A DNA stretch of 64,000 nucleotides, from the NCBI RefSeq assembly GCF_001519055.1, contig NZ_KQ954291.1, forward strand, positions 62,001 to 126,000. The letters run 5' to 3'. Below the pieces are notes generated by a model. The model was not told where the DNA came from. It saw only the letters and a program-made list of their open reading frames with translations, and ran no database searches. The first letter of the stretch is position 1. Every line of letters starts with the position of its first letter. The position numbers were made by a program, and so were the translations under genes. Positions 35,382 through 43,676 of the stretch are shown piece after piece. This DNA comes from Novosphingobium sp. Fuku2-ISO-50 (lineage in GTDB: Bacteria > Pseudomonadota > Alphaproteobacteria > Sphingomonadales > Sphingomonadaceae).

Positions 35382-36256
35382 TCGAGTCCGAGCAGAGCGC
35401 GCGCCTGGCGCAAATGCGGCTGGTCGATCATTCGCCCGTCGATCTGCAGCGCGCCGACACCGGGATTGGCGGCAAAGGCGGCGACGATCGCGCGCGCTTC
35501 GGCGAGCGCCGCCGCATCGGGGGCAAAGGCCCGGTTGATCACGGCGACTTGTGCGGGATGAATCGCCAGCATCCCGGCGAAACCATCCGCCGCAGCGGCA
35601 TGGGCCGCCTCGGCCAGCCCGGCCTCGTCGCGAAAATCGGCGTGCAGCGTGTCGATTGCCCAAACGCCCACCGCATGCGCGACGAGCAAAGTCTGCGCGC
35701 GCACCAGTCGAAAGGCATCGGTCCAGACGCCGCGCGCATCGCGCTTGCGTGTGACGCCAAGCACTGCGCCAAGATCTTCCGCGCCCCAGGTCAGCCCGGC
35801 AAGGCGTGGCAATACGGCATGGGCATAGGCAGGAATGGTGACTGCCGCACGCGCCGTTTCGCTGACCAGTGGGAGGATGCGGGTCTGCCCCGGCGTCAGG
35901 CCATGGGCCTGTTCGAGCGCTGCAAGTTCTTCGCCGATCCGTGCGATCTGGTCGGGCCCTTCGGCCTTGGGCACCATGATTCCGACGGGCGCGCCGGGGA
36001 TGATCGCGGCAAGATCGTCGCGCCACAGCCCGGTGTCGAGCGCGTTGATCCGTACCCAGATCTGCTGATCGGACGGATTGCCCGTTTGCTGGCGCAGCCA
36101 TTCGCCGGCAAGGGCGCGACCGACCGGTTTGCGATCGGCCGTAACCGCGTCTTCAAGGTCGATAATGACCGCATGCGCGCCGGTTTCGCGCGCTTTGGCC
36201 AGTTTGCGTTCGCTGTCGGCGGGGATGAACAGCCAGGAACGCGGGATTGACGTCAT
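35378..36256 (-). CDS. HpcH/HpaI aldolase/citrate lyase beta-subunit family protein
   Basis: CitE-like TIM-barrel lyase, 292 aa. The N-terminal PRSWLFIPADSERKLAKA is the usual opening (SxLFxPxD), IIDLEDAV at residues 31-38 provides the acidic residues, and LTWGAEDL carries another metal ligand; the HPAQV tail is also typical. Such stand-alone CitE proteins act on malyl-CoA, citramalyl-CoA or similar substrates; the one here is unknown. No citF or citD is nearby. I took MTSIPRSW at 36256. It follows the ene-reductase gene on the same strand, with a 16-bp perfect hairpin in the 66-bp gap. Confidence 0.85.
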   Translation of the reverse strand: MTSIPRSWLFIPADSERKLAKARETGAHAVIIDLEDAVTADRKPVGRALAGEWLRQQTGNPSDQQIWVRINALDTGLWRDDLAAIIPGAPVGIMVPKAEGPDQIARIGEELAALEQAHGLTPGQTRILPLVSETARAAVTIPAYAHAVLPRLAGLTWGAEDLGAVLGVTRKRDARGVWTDAFRLVRAQTLLVAHAVGVWAIDTLHADFRDEAGLAEAAHAAAADGFAGMLAIHPAQVAVINRAFAPDAAALAEARAIVAAFAANPGVGALQIDGRMIDQPHLRQARALLGLD

Positions 36257-36280
36257 AAGAAGCAGCTCCAACCGATGGCG

Positions 36281-36318
36281 GACCGCCGCCGCCCGCATTG
36301 ACGCGGGCGGCGGCGGTC
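36281..36318 (-). other. 16-bp perfect GC-rich stem-loop between two co-directional genes
   Basis: GACCGCCGCCGCCCGC (36281-36296) and GCGGGCGGCGGCGGTC (36303-36318) form a 16-bp perfect stem with a 6-base loop, lying 5 bp after the ene-reductase stop. On the minus strand no T-run follows, so it is not a classical intrinsic terminator; it may be a transcript-stabilising or attenuating hairpin. Confidence 0.75.
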
Positions 36319-36322
36319 GCGA

Positions 36323-37426
36323 TCATGCAGGCGTAGCGACCTCTGCCAGTGTCGGATAGTCGATATAGCCCGCGTCGCCGGGGAAATACCACGACTGCGG
36401 CACATTGACGTTGGGCGCGAACGCCGCGCCCACGCGAATGCGCTCGACCAGATCGGGATTCGAGATGAACGGGCGGCCAAAGCTGATCGCGTCGGCGCGG
36501 CCCGAAGCGATGTCGGCTTCGGCCTTGTCGACGGTGTAGTCGCTGTTGAGCACCAGCGGACCTTTGTAGATCGAGCGGATCAGTGCGTCCTGTTGCGGCA
36601 CGTCGGTCGATCCGAACGTTCCGTCGGGGCCGGGTTGGCGCAATTCGAGAAAGGCGATGTTCAGCGCCTGAAGCACGCGCGCCGCTTCGCCGAAGATCGA
36701 CGCAGGATCGCTGTCATCGACGCCTTGCGAATCGCCGTTGGGCGATAGGCGCACCGAGACGCGATCCGCGCCCCAGATCGAAATCAGCCGTTCGGTCACT
36801 TCGCGCAGCAGCCGCGTGCGGTTTTCGACCGACCCGCCGTAATCGTCGTCGCGCAGATTGGTGCCGTTGCGCAGAAACTGGTCGATCAGATAGCCGTTGG
36901 CGGCATGGAGCTGGACCCCGTCGAATCCGGCCTTTTTCGCGTTTTCGGCGGCGAGCGCATAATCGTCGATCAGCCGGGGGATTTCATCGAGGCGCAAGGG
37001 CCGCGCGACGGCAAAGTCCTTTTTGCCTTCGGGGGTGTGGGCCTGGCCCGGCGCGCGGGTGGCCGATGCCGAAACGGGCGGTTCGCCGCCGAGGAACCAG
37101 GGATGGACGATGCGGCCCATGTGCCACAGCTGGGCGACGATGCGCCCACCGGCCTTGTGCACGGCTTCGATCACCGGCTTCCACGCTTCGGTCTGGGCTT
37201 CGGTCCACAGGCCCGGCGCAGAGGGCCAGCCGGCGCCTTCGCGGCTGATCCCGGTGGCTTCGCTGATGATCAGCCCGGCGCTGGCGCGTTGACGATAATA
37301 TTCCGCCATGACTGCGGTCGGCACGCCTTCGGCAGTGGCCCGACCGCGTGTCAGCGGGGCCATGATGACGCGGTTGGGGGCGGCGATGGCGCCAAGCTGG
37401 ATCGGCTTTAACAAGGATTCGACCAT
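36323..37426 (-). CDS. Old yellow enzyme family alkene reductase
   Basis: FMN-dependent ene-reductase of the NemA/OYE class, 367 aa. The N-terminal PIQLGAIAAPNRVIMAPLTRGRA, the FMN-site QLWHMGRIVHP, LHAANGYLIDQFL with the substrate-binding His/Asn pair, and the C-terminal ADAISFGRPFISNPDL are all present. It reduces activated C=C bonds of enals, enones or nitro compounds; physiological substrate unknown. The start at 37426 (MVESLLKPIQLG) has AAGAAGG upstream, better supported than the in-frame ATG at 37495. The 5' spacer of ~150 bp separates it from nadA. Confidence 0.94.
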   Translation of the reverse strand: MVESLLKPIQLGAIAAPNRVIMAPLTRGRATAEGVPTAVMAEYYRQRASAGLIISEATGISREGAGWPSAPGLWTEAQTEAWKPVIEAVHKAGGRIVAQLWHMGRIVHPWFLGGEPPVSASATRAPGQAHTPEGKKDFAVARPLRLDEIPRLIDDYALAAENAKKAGFDGVQLHAANGYLIDQFLRNGTNLRDDDYGGSVENRTRLLREVTERLISIWGADRVSVRLSPNGDSQGVDDSDPASIFGEAARVLQALNIAFLELRQPGPDGTFGSTDVPQQDALIRSIYKGPLVLNSDYTVDKAEADIASGRADAISFGRPFISNPDLVERIRVGAAFAPNVNVPQSWYFPGDAGYIDYPTLAEVATPA

Positions 37427-37577
37427 AGGGATGCCTTCTTGCTGGGTGGAAAAGGGAACGGCTCGCCCGCAGGCAATAACCGTTTCCATTTGCAACCTAA
37501 CCTAGGCAAGGACCGCCGCCCTGACAACTGCCCCGTCGTTCAGAAAATCTCTCGAACGACAAATCAGCCCTATCCGT

Positions 37578-38564
37578 TCAGCGCGCGCCGAGGTCGCCCA
37601 TGCCCACTGTGCCCGAGGCAAGGTCAAGCATCGCATCGAGGCTCTTTTTCGCGGCAAGCCGCAGGTTTTCCTCGATATGCACCACAGGCTTCAGGTCGCG
37701 CAGCGCCAGATAGAGCTTTTCCAGCGTGTTGAGCGCCATGTAGGGGCAGATGTTGCAATTGCAGTTGCCGTCGGCGCCGGGGGCACCGATGAACGTCTTG
37801 TTCGGCATGGCCAGTTGCATCTGATGGATGATGTGCGGCTCGGTGGCGACGATCAGCGTCTGCGCCGGGGTTTCCTTCGCATAGGCGAGGATGCCGCTGG
37901 TCGATCCGACATAATCGGCATGGTCGATGATATGCGGCGGGCATTCCGGGTGCGCCGCGACCGGGGCGCCGGGGTGCTGCGCCTTGAGCTTGATCAGCTC
38001 GGTCTCGCTGAACGCTTCATGGACAATGCACACGCCCGGCCAGAGCAGCATTTCGCGCCCGAACTTGCGATTGAGATAGCCGCCGAGATGGCGGTCGGGG
38101 CCGAAGATGATTTTCTGTTCGGGCGGGATCTTCGACAGGATCGTTTCGGCGCTGGAGCTGGTGACGATGACGTCGGACAGCGCTTTTACTTCGGTCGAAC
38201 AGTTGATGTAGGTCAGCGCGATATGATCGGGGTGCGCCTCGCGAAACGCCTTGAAGCGGTCGGGCGGGCACGAATCCTCAAGGCTGCATCCGGCATCCAT
38301 GTCGGGCAGGATCACGGTTTTTTCGGGCGCGAGAATCTTGGCGGTCTCGGCCATGAAGCGCACGCCGCAAAAGGCGATGACATCGGCATCGGTCGCCGCC
38401 GCCTTGCGCGACAGTTCGAGCGAATCGCCGATATAGTCGGCCAGATCCTGAATTTCCGGGCGCTGGTAATAATGCGCCAGAATCACCGCGTTGCGCTCTT
38501 TGCGCAGCCGGTCGATTTCGGCGCGCAAGTCGGTTCCGGCGGGCAGGGCAGTCTGGGCCGTCAT
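37578..38564 (-). CDS. nadA: Quinolinate synthase NadA
   Basis: Condenses iminoaspartate with dihydroxyacetone phosphate to quinolinate for NAD synthesis, using a [4Fe-4S] cluster. Motifs ILAHYYQRPEIQDLADYIGDS, DAGCSLEDSCP, AHPECPP and GNCNCNICPYM give the cluster cysteines. Starting at MTAQTALPAG (38564) yields 328 aa; an upstream in-frame region lies in the neighbouring gene. The MBL-fold gene ends 37 bp upstream on the same strand, suggesting co-transcription. nadB and nadC are not in the window, while nadD appears at the right edge. Confidence 0.95.
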   Translation of the reverse strand: MTAQTALPAGTDLRAEIDRLRKERNAVILAHYYQRPEIQDLADYIGDSLELSRKAAATDADVIAFCGVRFMAETAKILAPEKTVILPDMDAGCSLEDSCPPDRFKAFREAHPDHIALTYINCSTEVKALSDVIVTSSSAETILSKIPPEQKIIFGPDRHLGGYLNRKFGREMLLWPGVCIVHEAFSETELIKLKAQHPGAPVAAHPECPPHIIDHADYVGSTSGILAYAKETPAQTLIVATEPHIIHQMQLAMPNKTFIGAPGADGNCNCNICPYMALNTLEKLYLALRDLKPVVHIEENLRLAAKKSLDAMLDLASGTVGMGDLGAR

Positions 38565-38601
38565 GGGGTAAATCCTGTCAGGTGTTCGGACGCGAGGCGA
38601 C

Positions 38602-39573
38602 TTAGGCCTGTGTCGGGGCTTGGGCAAGTGTCGGGTCTGGGGCAAGTGCGCTCGCTTGCCACAGATCGCCATCGGCGGCGACGCGGCCCTGGCGTTCGAG
38701 ATCGATCAGATGCGCCAGAACCGATCGGCCCGCCGCGCCGTGCAGTCGCAGATCGAGCCCTTTGTACATCGACGCCACCAGATCGGGGATCGTGCGCGGG
38801 GCCGCTTCAAGCAGTGTCGCGATCTGGCGTTCGCGCTGGCGGCGGTGGCCGATCATGCCGCGCACGAATTGGCGCGGATTGTCGATCTGCGGCCCGTGCG
38901 CGGGGTAATAGACGCGATCCTCGCGCTCTTGCAGTCGGGCCAGGCTGGTCAGATAGGCCGCCATGTCGCCATCGGGCGGCGAAACCACGCTGGTCGACCA
39001 GCCCATGACATGATCGCCGGTAAACAGCGCGCCGCTTTCGATCAGGGCATAGCACAAATGGTTGCTGGTATGCCCGGGGGTTGCCACTGCCTCGATCGTC
39101 CAGCCTTCGCCCGACAGGCGCTCGCCATCGGCCAGCACGCGGTCGGGGCGATAATCGGGGTCGAACGCGGCATCGGCGCGGGGCCCGTCATCTTCGAACG
39201 ACAGCGCGGCGCAGCCGATGATCGGCGCGCCGGTTGCGGCCTGAAGCGCGCGCGAGGCGGGGCTGTGGTCGCGATGGGTATGGGTGCACACGATCGCGGC
39301 GACTTTCACCGGGCCGATCGCGGCCAGAATAGCCTCGATATGCCCGTCTCCGCGCGTATCGGCATGACCGGCAAGGCCGGTATCCGCCGGGCCGGGATCG
39401 ATCACGGCCAGATCGGCCCCGCGGCCCACGAGATAGGTCTGCGTGCCGGTAAACGTATAGGGCGATCCGTTGGGGGCGAGCACGCGGCGGACCAGCGGCT
39501 CAAGCCGGACCGCCCGTCCGGTCGGCCAGGTGGACGGGTCGTGGGGGTTTTCCGCAGGGATCGCTTCGGTCAT
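38602..39573 (-). CDS. MBL-fold metallohydrolase (LACTB2-like)
   Basis: A 323-aa metallo-beta-lactamase-fold hydrolase. The zinc motif THTHRDH is at residues 97-103, GHTSNHLCY and LFTGDHVMGW give further metal ligands, and PAHGPQIDNP precedes a C-terminal winged-helix segment (about 240-310). This is the domain order of LACTB2-type and related enzymes acting on RNA or thioesters; function unknown here. The ATG at 39573 starts MTEAIPAENP; longer frames upstream are not supported. The C-terminal codons contain a short imperfect repeat encoding PTLAQAPTQA. Confidence 0.87.
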   Translation of the reverse strand: MTEAIPAENPHDPSTWPTGRAVRLEPLVRRVLAPNGSPYTFTGTQTYLVGRGADLAVIDPGPADTGLAGHADTRGDGHIEAILAAIGPVKVAAIVCTHTHRDHSPASRALQAATGAPIIGCAALSFEDDGPRADAAFDPDYRPDRVLADGERLSGEGWTIEAVATPGHTSNHLCYALIESGALFTGDHVMGWSTSVVSPPDGDMAAYLTSLARLQEREDRVYYPAHGPQIDNPRQFVRGMIGHRRQRERQIATLLEAAPRTIPDLVASMYKGLDLRLHGAAGRSVLAHLIDLERQGRVAADGDLWQASALAPDPTLAQAPTQA

Positions 39574-39620
39574 GTCCCCATGATGGGCATTCCGGTTGCG
39601 CCGCGCAACTTTTTCGCAAT

Positions 39621-40175
39621 TCACGCCTGCTTTAGCGCGGCGTGGGCCAGCCGTTCGCGCAGCCGTTCGCGCAGGCGCTCGATGGCCCCGGGCTGGGCGG
39701 GGGTCTCGTTGCGCCACGCCTGTTCGAGCCGCTGGATACGGGCATAGAGCCGTTCGCTTTGATGCACGAGCGCGGCGAGATCGGGCGGAAGGTGGTCGAC
39801 GATCATCGAGTCGCTGGCGGGAAAATGGCTGATCAGGCGACCGTGGCGGCGCAGTTGCACCGCGCTGATCTGCCCGGCGAACCAGGCGCGATGGTTCAGC
39901 AGCCAGGCAAGGCAGTGCATCACGCGGGTGGTGGTGCGCAAGGCCTCGCACATCACTTCCACATCGTCCGGCCCGCAATTCCGGCCAGAATCGGAAATCC
40001 GGCCCGAATCGGAAGTGCCATCTGGCCCCGTGCGGACCAGACGGGCGAATTGCACCGTACCGCCCGCCGCCTGGCGCAAGTCGTCAAACCGGCTGCGCGC
40101 GGCATCGGCCAGCACGAGGGCCTCGGTATAGAGCGCTTCGACAATGCGCGGATTGAGGCTTGGCACTTCGGTCAT
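39621..40175 (-). CDS. DUF1465 family protein
   Basis: A 184-aa conserved alphaproteobacterial protein of unknown function. It starts MTEVPSLNPRIVEALYTEAL, the DUF1465 signature, followed by ADAARSRFD, then VMCEALRTTTRVMHCLAWLLNHRAWFAG. It is mostly helical and soluble. An insertion encoding SDSGRISDSGR comes from an imperfect 18-bp tandem duplication at 39981-40016, and the C-terminal RLRERLRERL also reflects a short duplication. It neighbours two DUF465 genes and ptsP, the usual sphingomonad order. Confidence 0.85.
   Translation of the reverse strand: MTEVPSLNPRIVEALYTEALVLADAARSRFDDLRQAAGGTVQFARLVRTGPDGTSDSGRISDSGRNCGPDDVEVMCEALRTTTRVMHCLAWLLNHRAWFAGQISAVQLRRHGRLISHFPASDSMIVDHLPPDLAALVHQSERLYARIQRLEQAWRNETPAQPGAIERLRERLRERLAHAALKQA
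39981..40016. repeat. Imperfect 18-bp tandem duplication inside DUF1465
   Basis: CCGGCCAGAATCGGAAAT (39981-39998) is followed by CCGGCCCGAATCGGAAGT (39999-40016), 16 of 18 identical. It is in frame and encodes two copies of SDSGR in the protein. Confidence 0.85.
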
Positions 40176-40301
40176 GGCGGCGGCATAGCGGGGTGTGCCG
40201 ACCGGGCTCAACCGTTCGCATTGGCCGGTTGATCGGCTGTATCGGATTGGCACGCCGCAAAGCGCGCGCAATCGACTGCCACGACGTGTAAAACCGCTAT
40301 T

Positions 40302-40499
40302 TTACGCGATGATGTCGGGGATGAGGTGATCCTCGATCAGGCTGATCTGATCCTTCAGGCGCAATTTCCGCTTTTTCAGCCGGGCAATCTGCAATTGATC
40401 GTTTGCGCCCGCCAGGGTCAAGGCATCGATCGCGGCATCGAGATCACGGTGTTCCAGTCGCAGCGCGGTCAGTCGCTTGCGCATTTCGTCTTCGGTCAC
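40302..40499 (-). CDS. DUF465 (YdcH-like) family protein
   Basis: A 65-aa protein with the DUF465 pattern LTALRLEHRDLDAAIDAL followed by IARLKKRKLRLKDQISLIE, i.e. a helical hairpin or short coiled coil. No function is established for the family. I favour the GTG at 40499 (VTEDEMRKRL) because GAGGAG lies about 10 bases upstream and homologues have these residues; the ATG at 40484 is the alternative. It is read leftward, towards DUF1465, while a second DUF465 gene lies to the right on the other strand. Confidence 0.85.
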   Translation of the reverse strand: MTEDEMRKRLTALRLEHRDLDAAIDALTLAGANDQLQIARLKKRKLRLKDQISLIEDHLIPDIIA

Positions 40500-40881
40500 T
40501 CCTGGCCAACTCCTCGACGCCAACGCTTCTGCACGCAACCGGAGCGCGCATGGGCGAGGCGCGCAACGGGTCTGGTCCGGCAAACCTTTGTCTCTGCCGC
40601 CCACCGCCCCGGACCTTCCGGCGATGAAGCGCGTTGCGCGAGGGTCCGCTTGCCCTTTTGCTTGACCAGATCTTTCGATCTGCCCCGCAAACATTGCGTA
40701 CCGACGCGACAACGCTTGCAAGATACGGCGAATGTGGGAGCATGACAACGCACCTGCTGCCCGGGCTTATCCACCGGGACGAGTCGCGACAGCGGGGGCG
40801 ACGAGAGCTCGGCCGGCAATGGCCGGTCGGATAGGGCCCGCGACTTCCATCAGGGAAGTCCTGGCATGAAGGAGGCACTGG
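40500..40881. other. 382-bp spacer between two divergent DUF465 genes
   Basis: No protein gene is convincing here; the open frames have the Arg/Ala-rich composition of shadows. Visible elements are a small palindrome AGATC-TTTC-GATCT (40669-40682), a lone DnaA-box-like TTATCCACC (40767-40775), and a hairpin GACTTCC/GGAAGTC (40842-40860) in the leader of the right-hand DUF465 gene. A small RNA or regulated leader cannot be excluded. Confidence 0.5.
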
Positions 40882-41040
40882 ATGGAATCCTCGCACTTCA
40901 GCGCGTTGCAAAACAAACATGCCGGTCTCGAACGCCGCATTTCCGAGGAAATGACTCGACCATCGCCCGATGCGGTTCTGATCAAGGATCTCAAGCGCCG
41001 CAAGCTCAAGATCAAGGAAGAGTTGGCGCAACTGCACTGA
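40882..41040 (+). CDS. Second DUF465 (YdcH-like) small protein
   Basis: A 52-aa protein, MESSHFSALQNKHAGLERRI..., with the DUF465 pattern: HxxLExxIxxE at the start and IKDLKRRKLKIKEELAQL at the end, again a helical hairpin. The SD GGAGG is 8 bases upstream of the ATG. It is followed 33 bp later by a strong terminator, so it is a single-gene unit. Its leader contains a 7-bp hairpin at 40842-40860. Function unknown. Confidence 0.85.
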   Translation: MESSHFSALQNKHAGLERRISEEMTRPSPDAVLIKDLKRRKLKIKEELAQLH

Positions 41041-41073
41041 TCCTGCGCCCTTTTCGGGCATCGGAAGGAAAGG

Positions 41074-41103
41074 GCGGCGGGACGCGAAGCCCGCCGCTTT
41101 TTT
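41074..41103 (+). terminator. Intrinsic terminator after DUF465
   Basis: GCGGCGGG (41074-41081) and CCCGCCGC (41090-41097) pair in an 8-bp stem, followed at once by TTTTTT. It lies 33 bp after the DUF465 stop. Confidence 0.9.
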
Positions 41104-41239
41104 GTCGGTCGCCCCGTCTTGCCTGAAATCGGCTCTTGCTTGCACCCGGCGCTCTAAAAAACAGTCTGTTTTCAAGAAGGGCGCGCCAACGTCGTGTCTG
41201 CGGCTTGCAAAACGCGCCCCTTGCGCTAGGCCATGGGTC

Positions 41240-43519
41240 ATGCCTCCGCAGACAGCCGCCGCCGCCGCCCGGGCAATCCTGACCTCGCTGCACGAGATTA
41301 TGGCTTCGCGCAGCGGAGCGCAGGCCAAGCTCAATCAGGTCGTCGAGGTGATCGGCGAGAAGCTTCATAGCGAAGTCTGCTCGATCTATCTCCTGCGCGA
41401 AGGCATGCTTGAGCTTTTCGCCACGCGCGGGCTCAACCAGCAGGCCGTCCACGTTACGCGGATGGCGGTGGGCGAAGGTCTTGTCGGCACGATCGCGCTG
41501 CACACCGAATCGCTGAATCTGGCCGAAGCGGCGGCGCACCCCGATTTCGCGTTTCGCCCGGAAACCGGCGAAGAGCGCTTTCACTCGTTCGCCGGGGTGC
41601 CGATCGTGCGGCGCGAACGCGCGGTCGGCGTGGTCGCGGTGCAGCATGTCGAGCCGCGCCGCTACGAAGAAGTCGAAATCGAGGCATTGCAGACCGTGGC
41701 GATGGTGCTTTCGGAACTGATCGCCAACGCCGGGCTGATCGACGAGGACGATTTCCTGGGCTCGGGCGCCCACATGACGGGGCCCGAACGCTTGCAGGGC
41801 CTGACTCTGGTCAAGGGCATCGCATCGGGCGCGGCCGTGTTTCACCAGCCGCGCGTCACGATCGAACAGATCGTCGCCGATGATACCGAGGCCGAGCGGC
41901 AGCGCGTCTATCTTGCCTTTGACAAGATGCGCGAACAGATCGACCGCATGGCGAGTCAGGCCGAATTCGGCGTGGGCGGAGAGCACGAGGAAGTGCTCCA
42001 GACCTACAAGATGTTCGCCTATGACGAAGGCTGGGGCCGGCGCATCAATGAAGCGATCGATTCCGGACTGACCGCCGAGGCTGCGATCGAGCGGGTGCAG
42101 CAGCGCACCCGCATGCGCATGCGCCAGATCGACGATCCGTTGCTGGCCGATCGCATGCACGATCTGGAGGACTTGTCCAACCGGCTCTTGCGGATTGTGT
42201 CGGGTCAATTGGGCACGGCTGCGAGCATGGGGCTCAAAGGCGATGCGATTCTCGTCGCGCGCAATCTCGGCCCGGCAGAACTGCTCGAATACGATCGCCG
42301 CCGATTGAAAGGCGTGATTCTCGAAGAAGGCTCGCTGACCGCGCACGTGGTGATCGTGGCGCGGGCCATGGGCATTCCCGTGATCGGGCGGTTGCGCGGC
42401 CTGCGCGGCAAGCTGCGCGAAGGCGATCATCTGTTGGTCGACGGCGATCGGGGCGTGATCGACGTGCGCCCGACCCCGAGCATGACCGAAGCGTTCGAGG
42501 CGCGCTTTGCCAAGAATCGCGAGCGCCAGGCGCATTACGCGGCGATGCGCGATGTTGAGCCGGTGTCTCGCGACGGTCGGCGCATCACGGTGATGATCAA
42601 TGCCGGCCTGCGCGATGACATGCCGATGCTCAATCTGACCGGGGCAGACGGCATCGGTTTGTTCCGCACCGAATTCCAGTTTCTCGTTTCGGCCACGCTG
42701 CCCGCGCGCGAGCGCCAGACGCGGCTCTATCGCGATGTGCTCGATGCGGCGGGCGACCGGCCGGTGGTGTTCCGCACGGTCGACATCGGCGGCGACAAAG
42801 TGCTGCCCTACCTGCGTCAGGATGACAGCGCGCTCGAGGAAAATCCGGCGATGGGCTGGCGCGCCTTGCGCGTTGCGCTCGAACGCGACGGGCTGCTCAA
42901 GGTTCAGGCGCGCGCGCTGATCGAGGCGGCGGGCGGACGCACGCTCAACGTCATGTTCCCGATGGTCACCGAACCGTGGGAATTCGACGCGGCCAAGGCG
43001 GTGTTCGAAAGCCAGGTGGCCTTTCTCAAAAAGCAGAAGAAGCTGCTGCCCGAAGCGATCCGCTATGGCGCGATGGTCGAAGTGCCGGCGATTGCCGAAT
43101 GGCTCGACGTGCTGGCGCCGCGCCTGTCGTTCCTGTCGATCGGCACAAACGATCTGACCCAGTTTCTGTTTGCCGCCGATCGCGGTCACCCCAAGCTGGC
43201 CGAACGCTATGACTGGGTCTCTCCGGCGATCTTGCGCTTTCTCAATCGCGTGGTCTGTGCGGTTGCGCCGTTTGGCACCGACATTACCGTATGCGGCGAA
43301 ATGGGCGGGCGTCGGCTTGAGGCGCTGGCGCTGCTCGGGCTGGGCATCACGCGGCTGTCGATCACCCCGGCTTCGGTCGGGCCGATCAAGGAACTGGTCA
43401 GCAAAGTCGACATTGGCGCGATTCGCCTGGCCATGACCGGCTGGCTGGTCGATCCGCCGGCCAATATGCGCGCGACGCTGACCGAATGGGCGGCGGATCA
43501 CGGAATAGACTGCGACTGA
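41240..43519 (+). CDS. ptsP: Phosphoenolpyruvate-protein phosphotransferase PtsP (EI-Ntr)
   Basis: Enzyme I of the nitrogen PTS: autophosphorylates from PEP and passes phosphate via NPr to PtsN. Domains in order: GAF (about residues 1-165, senses glutamine in studied relatives), PEP-utiliser N-terminal domain (about 185-310), phosphohistidine domain with His369 in GSLTAHVVIVARAMGIPVIG, and the C-terminal TIM barrel with GADGIGLFRTEFQF, GGDKVLPYL and SIGTNDLTQFLFAADR. At 759 aa it is full length. The ATG at 41240 begins the GAF region; the frame is open further upstream without similarity. The partner ptsN is at 18.0 kb. Confidence 0.96.
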   Translation: MPPQTAAAAARAILTSLHEIMASRSGAQAKLNQVVEVIGEKLHSEVCSIYLLREGMLELFATRGLNQQAVHVTRMAVGEGLVGTIALHTESLNLAEAAAHPDFAFRPETGEERFHSFAGVPIVRRERAVGVVAVQHVEPRRYEEVEIEALQTVAMVLSELIANAGLIDEDDFLGSGAHMTGPERLQGLTLVKGIASGAAVFHQPRVTIEQIVADDTEAERQRVYLAFDKMREQIDRMASQAEFGVGGEHEEVLQTYKMFAYDEGWGRRINEAIDSGLTAEAAIERVQQRTRMRMRQIDDPLLADRMHDLEDLSNRLLRIVSGQLGTAASMGLKGDAILVARNLGPAELLEYDRRRLKGVILEEGSLTAHVVIVARAMGIPVIGRLRGLRGKLREGDHLLVDGDRGVIDVRPTPSMTEAFEARFAKNRERQAHYAAMRDVEPVSRDGRRITVMINAGLRDDMPMLNLTGADGIGLFRTEFQFLVSATLPARERQTRLYRDVLDAAGDRPVVFRTVDIGGDKVLPYLRQDDSALEENPAMGWRALRVALERDGLLKVQARALIEAAGGRTLNVMFPMVTEPWEFDAAKAVFESQVAFLKKQKKLLPEAIRYGAMVEVPAIAEWLDVLAPRLSFLSIGTNDLTQFLFAADRGHPKLAERYDWVSPAILRFLNRVVCAVAPFGTDITVCGEMGGRRLEALALLGLGITRLSITPASVGPIKELVSKVDIGAIRLAMTGWLVDPPANMRATLTEWAADHGIDCD

Positions 43520-43676
43520 GCGCAAGCGCCGATGGCCATTTGTGGCGGCCGCCGGACCTCCTTGCGCCACGCATCGCAAGCCATGGCCGTTGCGCCGCGA
43601 TTCCCGTTGACATTCTTGGGATTGCAACCAAGCCTGCCTAAGGGAATTTCACCATACCAAGGGTTGCACAAGCATA

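Noticed and set aside
41012..43627. About 871-codon minus-strand open frame opposite ptsP
   Set aside because: Antisense shadow of a full-length ptsP with all catalytic motifs on the plus strand.
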